A stretch of 64,000 bases of DNA from Thalassotalea sp. G2M2-11 (GCF_017168195.1 NZ_JADNYL010000002.1:682001-746000); one strand, 5' to 3'. Counted from the stretch's first letter, positions 42,450 to 52,285 are shown. Notes: generated by a model not told the origin, from the letters alone. Translations and numbers: made by a program.

Positions 42450-44561
42450 TTAAGAACGCAATTTTTTATTAACAACAGATTTCTTCGCGTAGAACTTCAA
42501 CATGCTAGGAACATCTATAATCAAAGCGATCCCTCCATCACTGGTTATCGTTGCGCCAGCCATTCCCGGAGTACCATGTAATAATCTATCTAATGGTTTG
42601 ATCACAACTTCTTCTTGACCTATTAAACTATCGACCACAAAACCGACTTGCTGTGTTCCCAATTGTACAATCACTACATGGCCTTTATCTCTAGGCTTGT
42701 CTTCATGCCCTTTCACTAACCATTGATCCAAATAAAATAACGGAATTGCTTTTTCACGAACAATAATCGTTAACTGCCCATCAACAACGTTGGTATTGGT
42801 TAAATCTAGGTGGAATATTTCATTGACTGCAGCCAATGGCAAAGCAAACGTTTGCTCACCAATAACAACCATTAATGTAGGTAAAATCGCCAGTGTTAAT
42901 GGTACTTTTATTTCAAGAACTGTCCCTACCCCTAGTTCCGAATCAATATTCACAGTCCCATTTAACTGTGTGATTTTCGTTTTTACCACATCCATGCCAA
43001 CACCACGACCAGAAACTTCTGAAATTTCAGTCTTAGTTGAAAAGCCTGGGGCAAAAATTAAGTTGAAGGCATCATGATCTGACATGCGATTGGCAGTTTC
43101 GACGTCCAATACACCTCGTTCAATCGCAATTTCTTTCAATTTTTCAGCATTCATACCCGCACCATCATCTTTGATGGTCAGTAGAATATGATCACCTTCT
43201 TGTGATGCTGTCAGTATTACGGTACCTTCACGTGGTTTGCCGCTAGCCTCTCTTACATCTGGCTCTTCAACACCATGATCTACTGAATTTCTCACTAAAT
43301 GCACTAATGGATCGGCTAAGGCTTCTACTAAATTTTTATCTAAATCAGTCTCTTCCCCTTCCAAGACCAACTTAATTTCTTTGTTAAGACTTCTTGCTAA
43401 GTCACGAACAACACGTGGGAACCGGCCAAACACTTTTTTAATCGGTTGCATGCGGGTCTTCATTACTGCCCCTTGCAGGTCAGTGGTTACCGCATCTAAA
43501 TTTGAAACTGCCTTAGAGAGTTCTTCATCTTCTTTGGTCATTCCCAAGCTGGTCAAACGATTTCGCACTAACACCAGCTCACCAACCATATTCATAATTT
43601 GATCAAGCCGTTGCGTATCAACGCGCACGGTTGTCTCACCTTTAGCAGTTGCTGGCGCAGCTTTAGTATCCCCAGAAGCTTTTTTAGGGGGGGTTTTTAC
43701 TGGTTTTGCAACCGCTGGTTTACTCGGTGCTTTTGCTGCAGGTGCTGCAACAGGTGTAGGTTTTGCCGTTTCGCTTGGTGTTTCTACTTTTGCTTGACTA
43801 GGTACGGCTTTAGGAGCCTGCCCCTGTCCATGCAATTCATCAAGTAAACTTTCGAATTCGTCATCGTTTATCTCATCGGAAGAATTGCTAGAGTGTGCTG
43901 CTTGTTTAACATCCCCCGAAAAAGCGCCTTCACCATGAAGTTCATCTAATAAACTTTCAAACTCATCATCAGAAATTTCATCGGAACTAGTGGATGATGC
44001 TGGCTCTGGTGCTGCAGGAGCAGAACTACCATGCAATTCGTCAAGTAAACGTTCAAACTCATCTTCAGTCATTTCATCACTAGATGAATCTGATTGCTCA
44101 ACAGCTTGCTCTTTCGAAACCGTTGGCGCAACAGCAGCTTCAGTCTTAGGTTCCGCGGCAGCTTCTTCCCCTTCTGGAGCACTCAAACGATTCAACTCGG
44201 CCAAAAGCTCAGGGTCTGCAGAAGTTAGCTCCTCTCTTGCCTGAACCATTTCAAACATTTCGTTAATGGTATCAAGAGCTTGTAAAATCACATCCATTAA
44301 TTCTGGTGTAACAGACCTTTGTTGATTGCGTAAAATATCAAAGATATTTTCTGCACCATGACAAACGTCAACCAGCTCATTTAATGATAAAAAGCCCGCG
44401 CCGCCTTTAACCGTATGAAAACCTCTAAAAATGGAATTGAGTAACTCTGCGTTGTCAGGATCATTTTCAAGCTCAACAAGCTGCTCAGATAAACTTTCAA
44501 GTATTTCTCCTGCCTCAATTAAAAAATCTTGAAGTATTTCTTCATCTGCATCATAAGACAT
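42450..44561 (-). CDS. cheA: Chemotaxis histidine kinase CheA
   Basis: Phosphorylates CheY and CheB. Seen: Hpt domain at residues 1-105 (SIFRGFHTVKGGAGFLSL with the phospho-His), a long linker, dimerisation near residue 320 (TTVRVDTQRLDQIMNMVGEL), the ATPase domain with LVRNSVDHGVE, DDGAGM and GRGVGMDVV, and a CheW-like C-terminus. The linker has three near-equal acidic motifs of about 18 residues (DEMTEDEFERLLDELHG, DEISDDEFESLLDELHG, DEINDDEFESLLDELHG) near residues 155-245, then a Pro/Ala/Lys stretch. It has no normal CheY-binding P2 domain, so these motifs may dock CheY or ParP. The 703 residues are typical of Vibrio-like CheA. Confidence 0.96.
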   Translation of the reverse strand: MSYDADEEILQDFLIEAGEILESLSEQLVELENDPDNAELLNSIFRGFHTVKGGAGFLSLNELVDVCHGAENIFDILRNQQRSVTPELMDVILQALDTINEMFEMVQAREELTSADPELLAELNRLSAPEGEEAAAEPKTEAAVAPTVSKEQAVEQSDSSSDEMTEDEFERLLDELHGSSAPAAPEPASSTSSDEISDDEFESLLDELHGEGAFSGDVKQAAHSSNSSDEINDDEFESLLDELHGQGQAPKAVPSQAKVETPSETAKPTPVAAPAAKAPSKPAVAKPVKTPPKKASGDTKAAPATAKGETTVRVDTQRLDQIMNMVGELVLVRNRLTSLGMTKEDEELSKAVSNLDAVTTDLQGAVMKTRMQPIKKVFGRFPRVVRDLARSLNKEIKLVLEGEETDLDKNLVEALADPLVHLVRNSVDHGVEEPDVREASGKPREGTVILTASQEGDHILLTIKDDGAGMNAEKLKEIAIERGVLDVETANRMSDHDAFNLIFAPGFSTKTEISEVSGRGVGMDVVKTKITQLNGTVNIDSELGVGTVLEIKVPLTLAILPTLMVVIGEQTFALPLAAVNEIFHLDLTNTNVVDGQLTIIVREKAIPLFYLDQWLVKGHEDKPRDKGHVVIVQLGTQQVGFVVDSLIGQEEVVIKPLDRLLHGTPGMAGATITSDGGIALIIDVPSMLKFYAKKSVVNKKLRS
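43827..44096 (-). repeat. Three repeats of an acidic motif within cheA
   Basis: Units at about 44028-44096, 43931-43990 and 43827-43884 each code (S)SDE-x-x-DEFE-x-LLDELHG. They are spaced about 33 codons apart, with unlike spacers. The protein is more alike than the DNA, so selection rather than fresh duplication keeps them. Confidence 0.85.
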
Positions 44562-44574
44562 TCAGCAACTCCTA

Positions 44575-45318
44575 TTAAAACCCTAAACTAGATAAAAGGT
44601 CATCAACATCGTCTTGATCGGCAACGACATCGTCCCTTTCTTGTTTATTAACAATTGGACCTTCTACTAAATTTTCACCAACTTTTGGTTTACTAACTTC
44701 TTTAGCTTCTTCAGATGAAATACCAAATGCCGTTAACATATTGATCAAGCTGTCTTCGACTTCTCTCACCAGATCAATCACTTTACGAATCACCTGACCA
44801 GTCAAATCTTGGAAGTCCTGCGCCATTAAAACGTCAGTCATTAACTCGTGCATCCTTGCGGTTTCTTGATCGGTTGTTTTGAGCAACTTATCAATATCAA
44901 CGCAAAGCCCCTTAAATTCATCCACACTCAATTCACTGTGAGTCAATTTTTGCCACAGTGGGTTCACCGATTTAACTTGAGCTTGAATGTTATCCACAAC
45001 GGGAAAGATAGATTCGACAGCATCCATGGTTTTATTCGCGGCATCTTCGGTGCGACTGATCACATAATTCAACCGCTCTTTAGCATCAGGTATATCGGCT
45101 GTTGCTAAATCATTAAGGCGTGAATCTAATTGAAAATTCATTAAAGAATCATGTAATTGGCGAGTAAGCTTGCCTATTTCAGCAAAAAGCTCAGAATTAA
45201 TTGGATTTTGAATTTCTGCAATCAATTCATCAGCTTTATCTTGTTGATCCGTTTCAAGAAACTCTACAAGCTTTTTCGCTTGTTCAAGTGAAACATGGAC
45301 ACTTGTATTTGTAGTCAT
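44575..45318 (-). CDS. cheZ: Protein phosphatase CheZ
   Basis: Removes phosphate from CheY-P. Seen: a long four-helix bundle, the active-site helix TDVLMAQDFQDLTGQVIRKV near residue 155 with the catalytic Gln, and a C-terminal DDVDDLLSSLGF tail that binds CheY. The 247 residues are a little longer than E. coli CheZ (214), as in Vibrio and Pseudomonas. It lies 32 bases after cheY and 14 before cheA. Confidence 0.96.
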   Translation of the reverse strand: MTTNTSVHVSLEQAKKLVEFLETDQQDKADELIAEIQNPINSELFAEIGKLTRQLHDSLMNFQLDSRLNDLATADIPDAKERLNYVISRTEDAANKTMDAVESIFPVVDNIQAQVKSVNPLWQKLTHSELSVDEFKGLCVDIDKLLKTTDQETARMHELMTDVLMAQDFQDLTGQVIRKVIDLVREVEDSLINMLTAFGISSEEAKEVSKPKVGENLVEGPIVNKQERDDVVADQDDVDDLLSSLGF

Positions 45319-45349
45319 GCAACGTCCTTACGTAACAACAAACTTATGA

Positions 45350-45733
45350 TTATCCTAAGCGTTCAAAAATTTTATCAAGCTTAGTTTTTAACGTTGCTGC
45401 CGTAAACGGTTTAACAATGTAACCATTAACTCCCGCTTGTGCTGCCATCACTATTTGTTCTTTTTTTGCTTCCGCTGTCACCATTAACACAGGGATATGC
45501 GATAAGTTATCATCAGCTCTAATTGCTTTAAGCAAATCAATACCTTGCATCCCAGGCATATTCCAGTCAGTGACAACAAAATCAAACTCACCTTCTTTTA
45601 GCATGGGTAAAGCGGTATTACCGTCATCAGCTTCTTGAATATTAGTGAACCCTAAATCACGTAATAAGTTTTTCACGATACGTCTCATTGTCGAAAAATC
45701 ATCAACAACAAGCACTTTCATATTTTTATCCAA
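45350..45733 (-). CDS. cheY: Chemotaxis response regulator CheY
   Basis: Single receiver domain; when phosphorylated it binds FliM and changes motor direction. Seen: [36 protein letters not shown] (phospho-Asp), [17 protein letters not shown] (Thr) and [12 protein letters not shown] (Lys), closely like Vibrio CheY. TTG 45733 is chosen because GGAGG lies 5 to 6 bases before it; the ATG at 45721 would be about 17 bases away. Protein 127 residues. A further upstream TTG at 45754 is unlikely. Confidence 0.96.
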   Translation of the reverse strand: MDKNMKVLVVDDFSTMRRIVKNLLRDLGFTNIQEADDGNTALPMLKEGEFDFVVTDWNMPGMQGIDLLKAIRADDNLSHIPVLMVTAEAKKEQIVMAAQAGVNGYIVKPFTAATLKTKLDKIFERLG

Positions 45734-45778
45734 GGCACCCTCCAGGGAGATCAATCAAAATTCTATATTATATTGTAC

Positions 45779-46498
45779 TTAACTTTGCCAAGATTGCATA
45801 CGCGCTTTTAACCGATGTAATGCTTGACTATGAATTTGGCTAACCCTTGATTCACTTACATCAAGCACTTGACCAATTTCTCGTAAATTTAACTCTTCAT
45901 CGTAATATAATGACAGTACTAAAGCTTCTCTTTCGGGTAAAGTAGTAATACACTCAGACAGTGCTTTTTTAAAGACAATTTGTTCAATCTCTTGATACGG
46001 ATCATCATTATCCCCATCTTCAATACCTTGAACGATATCTTCACTTACGCCCAGATCTTCGATACCAATTATTTTACCTGAACTAACTTCATTAAGAATA
46101 TGATGGTACTCATTTAACGAAATATCAAGTTTTTCAGCAACTTCAACATCCGTTACATCACGGCCAAGTTCCGCTTCTAACGATTTTATTGCTTCACTGA
46201 CCATTCGACTATTTTTATGCACCGAGCGTGGCGTCCAATCGCCCCGTCTAATTTCGTCAAGCATAGCGCCACGAATTCGAATACCGGCAAAGGTTTCAAA
46301 GCTTGCTCCTTTGGAAGCATCAAAATTATTAGCGGCTTCTAAAAGCCCTATCATTCCAGATTGGATAAGATCTTCAACAATGACACTCGCTGGAAGTCTC
46401 GCAAGTAAATGATAGGCAATGCGTTTAACCAATACGGTATGTTGCTCTAATAAAGCACTCTTATCAAGATGCACGTTATATGTATTCGCTTTTACCAA
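45779..46498 (-). CDS. fliA: Flagellar sigma factor FliA (sigma-28)
   Basis: Directs RNA polymerase to late flagellar and chemotaxis promoters. Seen: region 2 near residues 20-80 (LVKRIAYHLLARLPASVIVE, DLIQSGMIGLLEAANNFD, FETFAGIRIRGAMLDEIRRG), region 3 near residue 100, and region 4 at the C-terminus (LNLREIGQVLDVSESRVSQI). The 239 residues match. It starts at TTG 46498, with AGTAGG about 6 bases before. It lies 20 bases after flhG. Confidence 0.97.
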   Translation of the reverse strand: MVKANTYNVHLDKSALLEQHTVLVKRIAYHLLARLPASVIVEDLIQSGMIGLLEAANNFDASKGASFETFAGIRIRGAMLDEIRRGDWTPRSVHKNSRMVSEAIKSLEAELGRDVTDVEVAEKLDISLNEYHHILNEVSSGKIIGIEDLGVSEDIVQGIEDGDNDDPYQEIEQIVFKKALSECITTLPEREALVLSLYYDEELNLREIGQVLDVSESRVSQIHSQALHRLKARMQSWQS

Positions 46499-46517
46499 AA
46501 TTGCCTACTCTTTTCGA

Positions 46518-47360
46518 CTAATTTTCTAATAACTGCTCAATAAAAAACTCTAAGTGTCCAGAAGGGTGGTGAGGTATGGGCCACTTAACAACCCTACTGG
46601 CTAACGCCTTGAACGCCTTCGATGCTGGTGAATCAGGGAACGCTTCTACAATTGCTTGTTGTTTTCGCACTGATTTTCGAATATTTTCATCATAAGGGAT
46701 CACAGCAACTAAGTCTAAGGCGACATCTAAAAAACGGCCAGAAACTTTGGATAATTTATCAAACAACTGTTGTCCTTCTCTTGGACTTCTCACCATATTA
46801 GCCACGACTTTAAATTTAAATACATCATGATCACGACTTAATAATTTCATTAATGCGTAACAATCAGTGATAGATGTTGGCTCATCACATACCACTAACA
46901 ATACATCTTGGGCTGCACGAGCAAAACTAAGTACCATATCAGAGATACCAGCAGCGGTATCAACAATAAGCACATCAAAATCTGTGCGCATATCACTAAA
47001 TGCACGGATCAAACCAGCATGTTCAGACGGTGATAAATCCACCATGGATTGCGTACCTGAAGTTGCAGGAATAATTTTAATACCTGCTGGCCCTTCGATA
47101 ATAATATCATCGAGTTCGCATTCACCAGATAATACATGAGAAAGATTACGCTCAACTCGCAGGCCAAGCATGACATCAACATTAGCCAAACCTAAATCAG
47201 CATCGAGTACTAACACTCGTTTACCTTGTTGAGCTAATGCGATTGAAGTATTTAATGATACGTTAGTTTTACCAACTCCACCCTTACCACCAGAAACTGC
47301 TATGACTTTTATTTGATTATTTTTCTGCATTTTTCTTAAGCCACTTGCCTGATCTATCAT
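46518..47360 (-). CDS. flhG: Flagellar number regulator FlhG (FleN), MinD-like ATPase
   Basis: Keeps flagellar number low, usually one, by acting against FlhF and the master regulator FlrA/FleQ. Seen: the N-terminal DQASGLRKM helix, which stimulates FlhF GTPase in the family, then VIAVSGGKGGVGKTNVSLNT (Walker A), LVLDADLGLANVDVMLGLRV, and DVLIVDTAAGISDMVLSF. The 280 residues are typical. It lies after flhF and before fliA. Confidence 0.95.
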   Translation of the reverse strand: MIDQASGLRKMQKNNQIKVIAVSGGKGGVGKTNVSLNTSIALAQQGKRVLVLDADLGLANVDVMLGLRVERNLSHVLSGECELDDIIIEGPAGIKIIPATSGTQSMVDLSPSEHAGLIRAFSDMRTDFDVLIVDTAAGISDMVLSFARAAQDVLLVVCDEPTSITDCYALMKLLSRDHDVFKFKVVANMVRSPREGQQLFDKLSKVSGRFLDVALDLVAVIPYDENIRKSVRKQQAIVEAFPDSPASKAFKALASRVVKWPIPHHPSGHLEFFIEQLLEN

Positions 47361-47389
47361 TCATTTTACTCTACTAAATTCGATGTTTA

Positions 47390-48910
47390 TCACATAGCAA
47401 CTGCTTGTGATGTTGGCATTGGACGCCGAGAGTCCTGACGATTCACTTTTGATGAAAGCCTATCTGCAAGCGTAACCAATTTGCCACTATTTGCAACTTT
47501 AATGTCTTCAGGAACTCTTTGTCCGTCAGTAAGATACCCTATTGGTAAACCATTTTGAATAGAGGTAGCAATAATTTCACCCACACTTAGACTTTCATCA
47601 AGTTTAGTGTAAATACACCCTGCTAATGGCACCTTTTTAAAGCGATCAACATTTTCTTGCATAACACGTTGCTGAGCATTGGCTGCCAATACAAGATAAT
47701 TGCGAATTCTAACACGGGAATTAGTGATTAAGGTAGCTAAATGCTCAGCTAAACGCATATCTCTTTGCCCCATACCAGCCGTATCAATTAATACTAATTT
47801 TTTGTCAGAAAACTGTTGTAGTAACGTTTCTAAAGCCGCGCCGTCTTTTGCTAATTTGACCTGACAGCCAATAATACGGCCATAGGTTGTCAACTGTTCA
47901 AAACCGGCAATACGATAATTATCAGTTGAGATCATCGCCACTTGATCTGCACCATGAATTTGCGCAAAACGGGCTGCAAGTTTAGCGATTGTGGTTGTTT
48001 TGCCAACCCCTGTAGGACCAACTAATGAGACAACACCACCTCGGTGAATTATTTCATTATTTGTTGTATGTAACTGCTGTGCTAGTAATTTTTTCGCTTC
48101 AGCCCACGCATTTTCTTCGTTCAGGTTAGCTGGAATACAGTGAGCTATTTGCTCAGCAACATGCTCATTGAGGCCTAAGGCCAGTAATCGATTGACCAGT
48201 AACGCTTTTAATGGATCTTTCTGTGCCATATCCTGCCACATTAATCCCGATAACTGATGTTCAAGTAATTGACGCATCGACAGCATTTCTTGGCGCATTT
48301 GTTCCATTTCTTCGGAGTAGTTGACCGTAACGGCTTTTGAGCTTTCTCTCTCTTGTACAGCACTCACTCGTTGAGGTGACAAGTGGCGGCTTTCTTGCTG
48401 TTGAGCACGAGTTTGTAATGACGAAGTCTCATCAGATACCTGAGTTGCACCATGTGAGCTTTGTTCTAAACGATCGGTAAATGCTTTTAATTGTTGCTCA
48501 ATATCACTTTGAGCATTATTGGCTGGAGCATGATTCTGTTGCTTAAATTGTGCATCAGGTGCGGCTGTTGGGTTTGTTGCTTGAGCTTTTGCCTGACGTT
48601 GTAACAACGCTGATAAACTATCGGCAGGCGCACTTTCATTGGCGACACTCGTTGAATTTTGACCTCTAATGGACACCACATCATTGTCAATATTTCGACC
48701 ATGTACCGCAGGGCTTGTCTGTTCAGCTTTTTCACCACTAAACTCACCTTCGGCTGAAGCGGTTTGTTGAGCATAATCAACGGCTGCCATTAACTCGACA
48801 CCTTCAGGTATCTTTTTATTTGACATGATCACCGCGTCGGCACCTAATTCAGCTTTGATTTGTTCTAACGCTGATCTCATGTCTTTTGCTACAAAACGTC
48901 TAATTTTCAC
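47390..48910 (-). CDS. flhF: Flagellar placement GTPase FlhF
   Basis: SRP-type GTPase that recruits FliF to the cell pole. Seen: the N-terminal basic RRFVAKDMRSALEQIKAELG, a long Gln/Ser-rich B domain to about residue 220, an N domain, and the G domain from about residue 290: VVSLVGPTGVGKTTTIAKLA (P-loop), ISTDNYRIAGFEQL, LVLIDTAGMGQRD and CIYTKLDESLSVGEI. The 506 residues match polar-flagellate homologs. It is 60 bases after flhA. Confidence 0.96.
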   Translation of the reverse strand: MKIRRFVAKDMRSALEQIKAELGADAVIMSNKKIPEGVELMAAVDYAQQTASAEGEFSGEKAEQTSPAVHGRNIDNDVVSIRGQNSTSVANESAPADSLSALLQRQAKAQATNPTAAPDAQFKQQNHAPANNAQSDIEQQLKAFTDRLEQSSHGATQVSDETSSLQTRAQQQESRHLSPQRVSAVQERESSKAVTVNYSEEMEQMRQEMLSMRQLLEHQLSGLMWQDMAQKDPLKALLVNRLLALGLNEHVAEQIAHCIPANLNEENAWAEAKKLLAQQLHTTNNEIIHRGGVVSLVGPTGVGKTTTIAKLAARFAQIHGADQVAMISTDNYRIAGFEQLTTYGRIIGCQVKLAKDGAALETLLQQFSDKKLVLIDTAGMGQRDMRLAEHLATLITNSRVRIRNYLVLAANAQQRVMQENVDRFKKVPLAGCIYTKLDESLSVGEIIATSIQNGLPIGYLTDGQRVPEDIKVANSGKLVTLADRLSSKVNRQDSRRPMPTSQAVAM

Positions 48911-48970
48911 GAAAACCCCTTACCGAAAGCTCAACGGTATAATGCTTACCAATTATTTTCTCTGAGGTGA

Positions 48971-51073
48971 TTACTGGCCTATAGAGCTGACAATCTTAAT
49001 TTGCTTGTCATCGGGTACTTCTTGATAAGAAATCACTCTCAAACCAGGGATAGTGTATTTAACAAATTTAGCCAACACAGTTCTCAATATGCCTGAAGTT
49101 AACAGAATCGGCGTTTCTCCCGCCATTTCTTGTTGTTGTGCCCCTTCAGTTAATGACTTCTGTAGTCTTTCAGCTAAGCCTGGTTCAATACCTGCACCAT
49201 CATCACCTGCCATTTGCATTGACTGGTGCAACATTTGTTCCAACTCTGGTGACAAAGTTATGACGGGGATTTCTGTTTCCGGTCCGACAAGCTCTTGCAC
49301 AATAAACTTACGCAGGGTTATACGTACAGCAGCAGTTAAGACTTCTGCATCTTGGCTCTTAGGACCATATTCCACTAAGGTTTGTACAATACTACGCATA
49401 TCTCGAACGGCAACGCCTTCATGCATCAAGTTTTGAAGGACTTTAACTATAGTACCTAAACTTAAGGTGTCTGGGATCAACCCTTCGACTAATTTCGGAT
49501 GGTTTTTCGCAAGAATATCTAATAGATTTTGTACTTCTTCGTGACCAAGTAATTGCGCGGCATTATTGGTTAATACTTGACTCAAATGAGTGGCTAATAC
49601 TGTCGCCGAATCTACCACGGTATATCCTAAAGCTTGCGCCTGTTCACGTTGCGATTGGTTGATCCAAACAGCATCTAAACCAAAGGCAGGATCTTTAGTG
49701 GCAATCCCATCAAGCTTACCATATACCTGCCCTGGGTTAATTGCTAAGTCATGATCATGACGAATTTCAGCTTCTCCTACCGTCACCCCCATTAACGAAA
49801 TTTGATAAGAGTTAGGATCAAGATCTAAGTTGTCACGAATATGCACGGCAGGTACTAAAAAACCAAACTCTTGTGATAGCTTCTTACGTACCCCTTTAAT
49901 ACGATTCAATAATTCTCCCCCTTGGGCTTTATCCACAAGAGGTATTAAGCGATAACCTATTTCTAGGCCGACAATATCGACATGATTGACATCATCCCAG
50001 CCAAGATCTTTGATCTCTTCTTCCTGCTTTTTGTGCTCAACTTGTTCAACTTCCAGCTTTTTAGCATCCTCTAAAACTTTTGCTTTTTTATATCGTGTGC
50101 CAACAAAGGCTCCCCCAGCGATTAATACCGCGAATAATAAAAAAGCAACATGGGGCATGCCGGGTACAACCCCCATAACAAACATGACACCTGCAGCAAT
50201 ATATAATGATTTCTCCTGCCCAAGCTGATTACTGACTTGTGCGCCCATGTCTTCACTAGTATTTTGACGCGTTACAACAATTGCAGTCCCCACAGAAAGT
50301 AGTAAGCCAGGGATCTGAGCCACTAAACCATCACCGATGGTTAATAATGTATAAATTTCAACCGCACTATCAAAGCTTAGATCATGCTGAACCATGCCTA
50401 TTACGAGACCGCCAATAATGTTAATAAATAAAATTAAAATGCCCGCAATAGCATCGCCTTTAACGAATTTACTCGCACCATCCATCGAACCATAGAAATC
50501 AGCTTCACTTGTCACTTCTATTCGTCGCTCTCGTGCTTCTTCTGCATTAATGAAACCGGCATTTAAATCAGCATCAATCGCCATTTGTTTACCTGGCATG
50601 GCATCCAAAGTGAAACGGGCTGTCACTTCTGAAATACGTCCAGCACCTTTAGTCACTACCACAAAGTTAATAATGATCAAAATAAGGAAAACCACTAAGC
50701 CAACAGCATAGTTACCACCAATGACCACAGAGCCAAATGCTTCGATCACTTTACCAGCAGCATCAGGCCCTTCATGACCTTCTAGTAGCACCACACGGGT
50801 ACTAGCAACATTGAGCGCCAACCTTAATATAGTAGCGATCAGTAGCACCGCTGGAAATGAGCCAAACTCTAATGGTTTTAAGGTATAGACAGTGATCAAC
50901 AACACCACTAATGACAAAGCAATGTTAAATGAAAACAGGATATCTAATAAGAAAGAAGGCATGGGCAGAATAACCATACCTAAAGCAGCCATAACTAAAA
51001 AAGGCGTACCTAAGCCAGATAAGACGCTGAATTTTTTTTGTTTAAATTGATTAAAATGAGCTACTAGTTGCAT
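48971..51073 (-). CDS. flhA: Flagellar export gate protein FlhA
   Basis: Main energy-using part of the flagellar type III export gate. Seen: eight membrane segments in the first 330 residues, the FHIPEP signature as LLFSFNIALSLVVLLITVY and VVTKGAGRISEVTARFTLDA with PGKQMAIDADLNAG near residue 165, and a cytoplasmic domain from about residue 350 that binds chaperones and FliJ. The 700 residues are normal. It begins the flhA-F-G-fliA-che transcript behind a sigma-54-type promoter. Confidence 0.97.
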   Translation of the reverse strand: MQLVAHFNQFKQKKFSVLSGLGTPFLVMAALGMVILPMPSFLLDILFSFNIALSLVVLLITVYTLKPLEFGSFPAVLLIATILRLALNVASTRVVLLEGHEGPDAAGKVIEAFGSVVIGGNYAVGLVVFLILIIINFVVVTKGAGRISEVTARFTLDAMPGKQMAIDADLNAGFINAEEARERRIEVTSEADFYGSMDGASKFVKGDAIAGILILFINIIGGLVIGMVQHDLSFDSAVEIYTLLTIGDGLVAQIPGLLLSVGTAIVVTRQNTSEDMGAQVSNQLGQEKSLYIAAGVMFVMGVVPGMPHVAFLLFAVLIAGGAFVGTRYKKAKVLEDAKKLEVEQVEHKKQEEEIKDLGWDDVNHVDIVGLEIGYRLIPLVDKAQGGELLNRIKGVRKKLSQEFGFLVPAVHIRDNLDLDPNSYQISLMGVTVGEAEIRHDHDLAINPGQVYGKLDGIATKDPAFGLDAVWINQSQREQAQALGYTVVDSATVLATHLSQVLTNNAAQLLGHEEVQNLLDILAKNHPKLVEGLIPDTLSLGTIVKVLQNLMHEGVAVRDMRSIVQTLVEYGPKSQDAEVLTAAVRITLRKFIVQELVGPETEIPVITLSPELEQMLHQSMQMAGDDGAGIEPGLAERLQKSLTEGAQQQEMAGETPILLTSGILRTVLAKFVKYTIPGLRVISYQEVPDDKQIKIVSSIGQ

Positions 51074-51111
51074 TTAACCGACACGATAAAAAATTGACAT
51101 ATACCGTAAAT

Positions 51112-51129
51112 CAGCAAATGTTGTACCAA
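51112..51129 (-). promoter_or_regulatory. Sigma-54-type promoter of flhA
   Basis: Minus strand: GGTAC and TTGCT elements with exactly 10 bases between the GG (51127-51126) and the GC (51115-51114). Compared with consensus TGGCAC-N5-TTGCW it has one C-to-T change in the -24 box. It lies about 40 bases before the flhA ATG. FlrA/FlrC-type activators would be needed. Confidence 0.65.
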
Positions 51130-51154
51130 TTATTTCTATTAGTATTAATCGTTG

Positions 51155-52285
51155 TTAATATTTAAAATCATCAGGGATAGGTAAATTATTCGCTAATGGC
51201 ACAGGACGAGAGCCTTTGCCTTTTTGAAATTCATTCAACTGAAAAATAAAGGCGAGCACTTGCGCCACAGCAGCAAATAATTCTTCAGGAATATCTTCAT
51301 TAACCTCAGCCGTATAGTATAGCGAACGCGCAAGCGCAGGAGACGCTATAATTTCTATGCCATGCTCCTTCGCTATAGTGCGAATATGAAGTGCCATTTC
51401 ATCAATACCTTTAGCAATAACTTGTGGTGCTCCCCCTTGTTCAGCATCATACTTTAAAGCCACTGAAAAATGAGTTGGGTTAGTGATCACCACATCAGAA
51501 TTTGGCACATCAGCCATCATACGCCGCTGTGACATTTCATATTGAGTTCGTCTAATGCGCCCTTTATTTTCAGGGCTACCTTCCGAGGTTTTATGCTCAT
51601 CTTTGATTTCTTGCTTAGTCATTTTTAACTGACGAGTATGATCCCACTTCTGATAAGGAGCATCGACAGCAACGATAATAATTAATGACATACCAAGGGC
51701 TAAAAACATCCACAACAGTAAATCAACGGCATGACCAAAATTTAACGGAATGGCTTCAATGCTTAATGAAAGAATTTGTTCGAAAAGACTGGTTAATAGC
51801 AAATACGCGGAAAAAAACACCACAAAAAACTTTAATAACGATTTAACAAGCTCAACATACGCTTTTAAGCCAAACATCCGCTTAAAACCTGCGATTGGTG
51901 ATAACTTACTCGCCTTTGGTGCCATCGCTTCCCAAGAAAAACTGATGCCACCAAGCATAGTATTTCCAATAAAAGCAGCGACCATAATAATGGCAAATAT
52001 CCACCCCATAGGTACAAAGACTAATGAGGCATTAGTACTGACCACCGCATAAAGGGCATGTATATCCATGACCTCTTGTCGGCTGAGTGAAAATTGGTTG
52101 CGCATAATTAAACGAAGGTTTTCAACCAATGAATCACCGACAATCATCAATGCTACGGCACTACCGATAAGCACAAACATAGTGCCTAAATCTTTAGAGC
52201 GAGCAATTTGCCCCTTTTTTCGTGCATCCGACAGCTTCTTCGCCGTCGGTTGTTCCGTTTTTTCACCCGTATCTGACTCAGCCAT
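51155..52285 (-). CDS. flhB: Flagellar export switch protein FlhB
   Basis: Sets when export changes from hook to filament. Seen: an N-terminal GEKTEQPTAKKLSDARKKGQ, four membrane segments, and the cytoplasmic domain with the self-cleaving site VVITNPTHFSVALKY near residue 270 (between Asn and Pro). A basic ERRMMADVP-like stretch precedes it. The 376 residues are normal. Its start overlaps the fliR stop by one base. Confidence 0.97.
   Translation of the reverse strand: MAESDTGEKTEQPTAKKLSDARKKGQIARSKDLGTMFVLIGSAVALMIVGDSLVENLRLIMRNQFSLSRQEVMDIHALYAVVSTNASLVFVPMGWIFAIIMVAAFIGNTMLGGISFSWEAMAPKASKLSPIAGFKRMFGLKAYVELVKSLLKFFVVFFSAYLLLTSLFEQILSLSIEAIPLNFGHAVDLLLWMFLALGMSLIIIVAVDAPYQKWDHTRQLKMTKQEIKDEHKTSEGSPENKGRIRRTQYEMSQRRMMADVPNSDVVITNPTHFSVALKYDAEQGGAPQVIAKGIDEMALHIRTIAKEHGIEIIASPALARSLYYTAEVNEDIPEELFAAVAQVLAFIFQLNEFQKGKGSRPVPLANNLPIPDDFKY

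Noticed and set aside
43687-43693. Run of seven G in cheA as a second switch tract.
   Set aside because: Seven is short for slippage and it codes a normal Pro-Pro pair in the linker; not reported as a switch.
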